From positions 1 to 17,606 of the forward strand of contig CAXKVR010000888.1 of the NCBI GenBank assembly GCA_964058845.1: a stretch of DNA of 17,606 nt, read 5' to 3'. This stretch comes from Carex sylvatica. Lineage: Eukaryota; Streptophyta; Magnoliopsida; Poales; Cyperaceae. Under the pieces are notes generated by a model. The model did not search any database. It saw nothing but the letters and a program-made list of their open reading frames with translations, and was not told the DNA's origin. This document shows, piece after piece, positions 15,261-17,606 of the stretch; the stretch's first letter is position 1, and each line of letters opens with the position of its first letter. A program made the translations under genes and the position numbers.

Positions 15261-17573
15261 CTATGAATTATGTTGTTCTTCATATTCATTAATGTCGGCT
15301 TGCAGGACTGGATCCTGCATTATGGGCACCATCTCCAGTTTTTTTTTCTCTATTCGTACTACTTTCTTAGGCAAGACTTCTAAAGTGAAGGTCCCACCGT
15401 TCCATATTGTGGCTGAGACCTTCAAAATTTGGAAAACTATGTGTAACCAGTACGAGAGGAAGATTGGTACAGTAAGTGCCATGGTGGCAACAGTGAAGAG
15501 ACCCTGAAGCAAAATGTACATTAAAGGACGGTTTTGGTCACCTAATAACCCGCTTAGTCTCCACCATATGTTGTTTGCCTTTTGTGCCTTCTTAGAGAGT
15601 TCCCTGATTGAGAATACGTTAGTAATAAAACAATAAATTTTCTGAAAAAGAATTTAAATACATATCAACTTTATTTGCCGGGAATCTGTCCCCCTGAAAA
15701 CCCGGAAGCTCTCCGATTCAACAGTTTCATAGGAAAAGACTAGGTGTCTACAGAACCCAAACGAAGCACATAAAACCTTAACAAAGACGAAAAAGGCTCA
15801 AACCAGCAACCAACCGTCCAACAGTACACAATCTGCACTAGACCAGTATGGACTGGCTGGAATCTAGTGGTATCAAGTCCATCATATGATTGGATTACAA
15901 TGTCAGATTGGTAACTGGGCAAGTAGCTCAAATCAAACCTAAACACATGTTAAACACAAAAGAGGCCCAAAAGAGTAATTTACAGAAATCAAACAAATAG
16001 GTTTTCTATCAGCACAACTGCTACGGACCCCAATACTAAAATCCTTGACTTACAATATTGGATCCTGATTCCAATTACTTGTGATTAGATCTGGTAAAAT
16101 CACTTACCGGTAAGAAGTCATGACTTCTGGGTCCTGCAACAGCCGCTGACGGCGCAGCACGTTAACAATTAGGAAGTAGAGGAGTTGCCAGAGAGTATAT
16201 GCAACAAGCGGTACAAAGAAAAGCCAGGTCCATAGGTACAACTTATCTTCTACGTATGGCCAGGAAACCCTGGCTGCAGAGCCTTCTGGATGCATGGCTG
16301 CAAATGCCAGTGGGTCCCACCACCGGATTGTGAAGAATACAATACCTGTGAATTGAGTTGTGTAGATTATCAGGATAGAAGGGGGAATTCACACCAGGTG
16401 ACATACAAGTCAAGAACAATAGTGGTAGTGTGGTACTGTAGCACAAACTATAAGCTGTCAAGGCTCTACTGGACCCACATGGTGGGATATACTGCACTTG
16501 TCATAATCAGTAAATAAATTGTTACTTCTAGGTATAGACTGATTTGCAAATCCTATGAGATTACTCCAAAGGAAGTAACTAACGTTGGATGCATCAAACA
16601 TGTAAAAGAACTACGCAGTTCTACTGGGACAAATTCACAAAAAATCGAAAAAAAGAAAGAAAAATAAAAGATAGGCAAAGTTAAGTTTACCAGGCAAAAG
16701 ATGGATGAGAACACTGACAATCTTGTCAAGAGAACTAAATACAAGACTACATCTCCAAACAATTAATGCCCATGCTAATGGCCCCTGATCAAATTTAAAG
16801 CCATTGTATATAAGTTCTCTGTAGATGTCAATAGGAGAGAAAATGGATATGCGAATCAAATAGGTTCTTACCTCAGCAAAGGAGAAGCACACCATGAAGA
16901 GTTTTTCATTCTTTGGATAGAAGAGAAGTGTTACTAGAAAAATTGTATTTGCATAATAACAGAAGTCCTGTGCAGAGTAAACAAAAAAATCAAAACCAAA
17001 ACACACAAGTTAGATTATGTGTCCTGTACAGAGTAAACAAATAAATCAAAACAAAAAACACACCAGTTAGATAATGCACACATGATCAATGGTATATATA
17101 TTGGCATGAGATGTTATAGAAAAGAACACCATCACTTTTGGTTGAATACCACTCATTTATGGTCCATCATTGATTCATTACTAGCTGAACACTACTCAAA
17201 AGAACAGTACCTTAATCTCTTGTTAAAGAACAAATCATTTTAGATTAAAGAAAGAAAAGCACCATGTGTACCTCCAACAAATTGTCATTTTCTTTGATAC
17301 TAGGAAGAGGACAAACATGCAATGTGTTGCTAGGTACGAAATTATACATGACAAAACAGTAACAGAATTCACATAAAAGGTAACTAAATGTCAACAACAA
17401 TCTCATTTTCTTTGGTCAAGTAAATGTATTATGCAGGCGAGCATATATTTAAAACAAAGTGAAATAACTTACCAGTAGGTAATAGTGCCACTTCTTGTAA
17501 CGATAGTATATCCATCTGAGAGGTACAAATATAACATAGAAGAAGCAATACCAATACGGAATATCCTGTGGCC
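15261..17573 (-). CDS. Glycerophosphocholine acyltransferase, C-terminal exons (5' partial)
   Basis: Five exons can be placed: 17573-17473, 16967-16872, 16784-16691, 16345-16108 and 15603-15261. All introns are GT-AG and the phases join cleanly (introns 505, 87, 345 and 504 bp). They encode about 289 residues ending in a TAG stop; the N-terminus lies beyond 17606. The sequence is a polytopic membrane protein of the DUF2838 family. Recognisable blocks are [84 protein letters not shown] and [20 protein letters not shown]. Hydrophobic segments alternate with these. The charged tail after LPKKVV is variable. Family members acylate glycerophosphocholine with acyl-CoA to give lysophosphatidylcholine at the ER, feeding phosphatidylcholine remodelling. 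Arabidopsis has one such gene (GPCAT1). The segment shows no stop or frameshift. I am confident of the family; the activity is inferred. Confidence 0.92.
16965..17076 (-). repeat. 56-bp tandem duplication spanning a 3' splice site
   Basis: The unit at 16965-17020 and the unit at 17021-17076 are close copies. Each contains CTGTRCAG followed by GAC on the minus strand, preceded by a U-rich tract. The copy at 16968 is the acceptor that keeps the acyltransferase reading frame; the copy at 17024 is an intronic decoy. Confidence 0.85.
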
Positions 17574-17606
17574 CTAAGTATAAAATGAAACAAATGATTT
17601 TTAGTT

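Noticed and set aside
15740..16517. Extra frames around the acyltransferase exons (15740-15946, 16243-16497, 16290-16517)
   Set aside because: They are intronic or alternate-frame shadows; exon phases and conserved blocks define the real frame.
17566..17573. Acceptor at CACAG|GAT (exon starting 17565) for the first visible acyltransferase exon
   Set aside because: Starting at 17573 after CTTAG gives a GPQD reading that agrees with my memory of the family and keeps phase. The alternative would drop these residues, though it cannot be excluded without the upstream exon.

Overview
This is nuclear DNA of a flowering plant, most likely a eudicot. It is AT-rich, and the signs are GT-AG introns with U-rich tracts, a Copia-type LTR element primed by initiator tRNA-Met (TGGTATCAGAGC), plant-type hAT and Mutator-like elements, and two genes of plant families. 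I cannot name the species.

Only two host genes are visible. At 10648-11553 (+) lies an intronless gene for a 301-residue type II membrane glycosyltransferase of family GT31 (galactosyltransferase-like). At 15261-17573 (-) lie the last five visible exons of a glycerophosphocholine acyltransferase gene (GPCAT1/GPC1 type, DUF2838 family). Its 5' part is beyond the right edge. All exon phases join without conflict, so this gene looks intact as far as it can be seen. The two genes have no evident functional link and are separate transcription units.

The rest is mostly a graveyard of small, largely non-autonomous transposons, many with exact target-site duplications (TSDs). From left to right: a complete gag-only Copia-like LTR element (979-4946, TSD ATTAT, both LTRs, PBS, polypurine tract, gag with two in-frame stops, no pol); a short hAT element (5807-6171, TSD ATCTAACT); a CACG-rich insertion bracketed by a 10-bp repeat (6849-7316); a 1.1-kb hAT element (7610-8708, TSD ATTTTTTA); a 5'-truncated LINE tail (8818-9387); a self-complementary Mutator-like MITE (9608-10033, TSD GTGAYATAA) about 0.6 kb upstream of the GT31 start; a second copy of the first hAT family in the opposite orientation (13214-13564, TSD TGAGTGAG); a decayed tRNA-Asp(GTC) locus (13881-13952, -); and an Ac-like hAT element (14135-14856, TSD ACCACTTC).

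No new biological system is evident. The points most worth a second look are the gag-only retroelement with its AACGTT-rich LTR promoter, the near-complete hairpin MITE upstream of the GT31 gene, the inverted pair of hAT copies around that gene, a tandem duplication that copied a 3' splice site inside the acyltransferase gene, and an unexplained GC-richer island near 12.2-12.9 kb with good-looking splice signals. All homology statements rest on reading motifs by eye; no database was searched.
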